Source: an uncultured Bacteroides sp.
Lineage (GTDB): Bacteria; Bacteroidota; Bacteroidia; Bacteroidales; Bacteroidaceae
Length of the DNA: 8,315 nt
Reading direction: 5' to 3'
NCBI GenBank assembly: GCA_900551645.1
Contig: URWP01000118.1
Location: forward strand, 1-8,315
Shown: one piece after another, positions 5,967 to 8,315 of the stretch
Layout: the number at the start of each line of letters is the position of its first letter
How positions within the stretch are numbered: the stretch's first letter is position 1
Notes under the pieces: generated by a model
Told to the model about the DNA's origin: nothing
What the model saw: the letters and a program-made list of their open reading frames with translations, nothing else
Databases searched by the model: none
Position numbers and translations under genes: made by a program

Positions 5967-7733
5967 TTATTCTGTAACAGGCTCGCCATAAACGAGTTCG
6001 AGTTCATCTATCAACAAGACACTACTTGTACTTCCTGTAAAATAATCTCCATATTTACTGGAGCTACATACTACTAAAATATATGTTGGCTTGCGGATCA
6101 AATCACGATATTTTATATCAATTATAAACTCTTTATATTCACTCATACTTTCCGGTGAAGTAAGGCTTGAATCCAATTCACCGTATGCGATAACAGAATC
6201 ATCATTGATGTCTACAAATTGATTGTCTCCCGTACTTACAGCAAAAGCTGATTCCCAATCGGCTAATAAAATATAGATTGAACAGATGTCACGATCCCCT
6301 TCTTTTACAGCGGTAACTTTATCTGTCTTAATCTTATCTATTTTGCCTGGATTATACTTAAAGTATCCTTTCAGTTGTGACGGTCTACTTGTGAAAGGTC
6401 TTCCAAAATCAAGCTTAGCTCCCAAAGGAACAATGGTAGCACTCTTAAATGATCCCGTAAATAGACTTCCCGCTGCAAATTGACCAGCAGCCGTAGTTGA
6501 GCCCAATCTGGCAGCTTTACCATTTATTACATCTGTTTCTTCAGGCCTTGTAGGATTAATTTCTGTCAGTGTATTTGCTCCTTTATTTCCACTATCCCAA
6601 AACACATCAGCACTACTTGTGGCTGCATAATATGTTTTACCATCTTTAAACCAGTCTTCCATACCTCCATTAGGAAGTTCTGTAGCCGCTTCGGTAGTGA
6701 AAGAAACCTCATCACTGACATAGTTTTCTTCCCCTTTTTCGTAAGCCATGCGATAGACATATGTTGTGGCAGGTGCCAGAGCGGTTAAGGTTGCCTTATA
6801 ATTACCACCCTCATTTGCGGCAGTGACTGTAGTCCATTCATCTGCATCAGCGGTTTTGTATTCAAAACGCATGGCTGTAGGATCCAATTCACTTTCAGCT
6901 GACAACACGCTTCCTTCTACGTATGCAAAGTTGCTCCAGGCATTGGCAGATGCTGCCTCCAATTGGGTAGTAGCTTCGGTAGATACATTGAATTGGAAGG
7001 TATAAGTAATTTCTTCTCCGTCTATTGTAACAGTCGGCTTGTTAATACCACCAGCATCGGCCACTTTAAAATTCAGGATATAGTGCTTACGGGCTTTTAC
7101 ATCGGTGATTTCGGTAGTCTGTGAATGAGATTGACCGGATTGGTTAGTTACTTTAACGGTCACATTCAGGTTTCCCACCGGGAAATATCCCGGCTTCAGT
7201 TCATTGCCCATCGCAAAGTCCAAAGCAGCCACACCTTTCAGTTCCGAAGCTACGGTGGCGGTAGCAGAAGCAAACTTCCGGAACGACTCATCGTAATTTA
7301 CCGTCACCTTTACATTGGCGAGGGTACAGGTAATGTTGGCTGTTTCTTCTTTACCGGATTCAATGGTCACTTGCTGACTTCCTGCATAGTAAGGAATATC
7401 GAAACCCGATTCCGAACCGTCGAATCCATTGGAGGATGCCTTAATGGTATATGTTCCCGGTGTCAGACGAAGCTGTTGTCCTTTCAATTCTTCCCAGTCA
7501 TCGGTTTCTTTCACTACTTCGTTACTACTGTCCAATATTTGCAGGGCTATCTGCTTAGGGTTATAATCTTCCGGCACTGATCTGGTGTCTACATAGGCAT
7601 TGGTACCCACTTCTATACGCAGGTAACCTACATTCCCTTTCAACTCGTCATCTTGCTGACACGATACTGCTGTCAGTGCGACCAGCAATACGGTGATAAA
7701 GGATAAATATATCTTTTTCATTGGATTATTCAT
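5967..7733 (-). CDS. DUF4493 + fibronectin-like + PCMD surface lipoprotein
   Basis: The protein has 588 residues. Its lipoprotein signal ends in AVSC (Cys25) and is followed by QQDDE, a strong fit to the acidic surface-export signal of Bacteroides lipoproteins. DUF4493 spans about 35-250: GYLRIEV (36-42), DTR (49-51), LTPGTYTIKAS (90-100), IPYYAG (113-118), then CTLANVKVTV (136-145). A fibronectin-III-like domain follows (about 258-348, LAPATTYVYRM and VSFTTEA), then PCMD (about 353-583) with LPNGGMEDW, FWDSGNKGANT (378-388), LFTGSF and SKYGDYFTGS (559-568). The ATG at 7733 overlaps the stop of the preceding gene (7726-7728), which suggests coupled translation. The ATG at 7721 would give a more typical MKK signal-peptide start and is an equally good choice, shortening the protein by four residues. 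The PCMD half is AT-rich compared with the DUF4493 half. Confidence 0.9.
   Translation of the reverse strand: MNNPMKKIYLSFITVLLVALTAVSCQQDDELKGNVGYLRIEVGTNAYVDTRSVPEDYNPKQIALQILDSSNEVVKETDDWEELKGQQLRLTPGTYTIKASSNGFDGSESGFDIPYYAGSQQVTIESGKEETANITCTLANVKVTVNYDESFRKFASATATVASELKGVAALDFAMGNELKPGYFPVGNLNVTVKVTNQSGQSHSQTTEITDVKARKHYILNFKVADAGGINKPTVTIDGEEITYTFQFNVSTEATTQLEAASANAWSNFAYVEGSVLSAESELDPTAMRFEYKTADADEWTTVTAANEGGNYKATLTALAPATTYVYRMAYEKGEENYVSDEVSFTTEAATELPNGGMEDWFKDGKTYYAATSSADVFWDSGNKGANTLTEINPTRPEETDVINGKAARLGSTTAAGQFAAGSLFTGSFKSATIVPLGAKLDFGRPFTSRPSQLKGYFKYNPGKIDKIKTDKVTAVKEGDRDICSIYILLADWESAFAVSTGDNQFVDINDDSVIAYGELDSSLTSPESMSEYKEFIIDIKYRDLIRKPTYILVVCSSSKYGDYFTGSTSSVLLIDELELVYGEPVTE
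5985..6677 (-). other. PCMD domain-coding region, copy 1 (AT-rich)
   Basis: This is the C-terminal domain of the 588-residue lipoprotein, residues about 353-583, paralogous to the region at 3210-3902. Lines counted by hand inside 6061-6360 have about 30-32% GC, whereas lines in the DUF4493 part of the same gene (7081-7260) have about 45-55%. The two PCMD copies share only short exact DNA matches, such as CCATATTTACTGG near 3274 and 6049, so they are not a recent duplication. Confidence 0.7.
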
Positions 7734-8315
7734 TGATAGTTACTTTTAAACTTAAAGGACCTACTACATTTCCATCTTTATCTTCTACTGTGATGAGGAA
7801 TTCATGATAATCCTCTCCATAGGTTCCATCTTCTTCTTGTCCATTCTTTGTGGGACCATAAAGGTTCATCATAGCATAGAATTGTCCTACCGGGAATGTA
7901 TAGTTTGTCATGCCTTCTTCAGGCATAGGCAAACTTACTCCCATACTCCCCAACATATCTCCTAATGAAGAACCTATCATCTCATGATTGTTGAAGTTCA
8001 TATCTGTGGCGATGCCTTGGAAACCATTATTTCCTCCGATAATAGTAACTTTCAAACTCTTTAGCCCTGCGGGAGTAGAAATGAGTACATCCGTTGTCGG
8101 CCAGTTTCCGGCAGCCATAGAATAGTTTACACCGGTCTCAAAGATGTTACTTTCAGACGTTGCATCCGAATTGACTTTTCCGATACAGGTTACTGTCGAT
8201 TCCCCAGGTCCCGGAGTCGGCGGTGTCGGACCTATCGGAATCTCTACCGATTCACTTTCATCTTCGAAAGTGATGTGTGTCTTGATGGTGATTCCTGTTA
8301 CAGTTCCGGGAGCCG
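7726..8315 (-). CDS. C-terminal part of a probable DUF4493-type surface protein (partial)
   Basis: The reading frame is open from the right edge to the stop at 7726-7728, giving the last 195 residues of a protein whose N-terminus lies outside the window. An ATG at 8118 is internal, not the start. In order there is a beta-rich tail of a preceding domain ending in an acidic stretch (EDESESVE), a proline-rich linker (PIGPTPPTPGPG) and a domain of about 150 residues. That domain contains LKSLKVTI, NFNNHEMIGSSLG and a turn YTFPVGQFYAMM, and ends FLITVEDKDGNVVGPLSLKVTI. This final domain resembles the C-terminal parts of DUF4493 lipoproteins as I remember them, where a closing strand of the type T-V-x-D-x-x-G-N precedes the end. 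No catalytic motif is visible. It overlaps the next gene's start by 8 bases, which places it in the same operon. Confidence 0.7.
   Translation of the reverse strand, partial: APGTVTGITIKTHITFEDESESVEIPIGPTPPTPGPGESTVTCIGKVNSDATSESNIFETGVNYSMAAGNWPTTDVLISTPAGLKSLKVTIIGGNNGFQGIATDMNFNNHEMIGSSLGDMLGSMGVSLPMPEEGMTNYTFPVGQFYAMMNLYGPTKNGQEEDGTYGEDYHEFLITVEDKDGNVVGPLSLKVTINE

Noticed and set aside
7125..7580. Plus-strand 151-codon frame opposite the DUF4493 region
   Set aside because: It is a shadow: no start context or recognisable domain, and the opposite strand encodes a clear DUF4493 lipoprotein.
1..8315. CRISPR arrays, tRNA/rRNA genes, insertion sequences, SusC/SusD genes
   Set aside because: I looked for direct repeats, terminal inverted repeats, RNA-like folds and TonB-receptor motifs and saw none.

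Overview
The window looks like chromosomal DNA of a Bacteroidales gut commensal, most likely Bacteroides or a close relative. The evidence is a promoter of the TTTG/TAnnTTTG type specific to this phylum, lipoprotein signal peptides followed by acidic residues, weak Shine-Dalgarno signals, and gene families (DUF4493, PCMD, TIGR04076) that I know mainly or largely from Bacteroidales. There are no RNA genes, CRISPR arrays, insertion sequences or SusC/SusD genes.

Left edge (1-626). Rightward-facing DNA carries a near-perfect palindrome (70-87), a strong Bacteroidetes promoter (153-184) and a small cytosolic TIGR04076-family gene (208-510). A hairpin at 535-577 separates this gene from the leftward operon that fills the rest of the window, and probably terminates transcription from both sides.

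Operon (8315 to 627, all on the minus strand, read right to left). The genes are: the C-terminal part of a probable DUF4493-type protein that runs off the window; a DUF4493 + fibronectin-like + PCMD lipoprotein; an outer-membrane beta-barrel protein with a long alanine-striped periplasmic helix; a second PCMD lipoprotein with two Ig-like repeats; a large DUF4493 lipoprotein with an unrecognised C-terminal beta-rich module; and a small DUF4493 lipoprotein. Gaps run from an 8-base overlap to 81 bases. The longest gap holds a hairpin that may tune expression of the downstream genes, and a possible internal promoter lies just before the 584-residue gene.

Taken together, the operon appears to encode a set of cell-surface lipoproteins and one outer-membrane barrel. 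PCMD is a putative carbohydrate-binding or carbohydrate-metabolism domain, so glycan capture or adhesion is a reasonable guess. No catalytic site is evident and no function has been shown. Hand counts of base composition suggest that two of the lipoprotein genes are mosaics, with AT-rich C-terminal modules joined to N-terminal halves of normal composition. This is the kind of pattern expected of surface proteins that swap domains.
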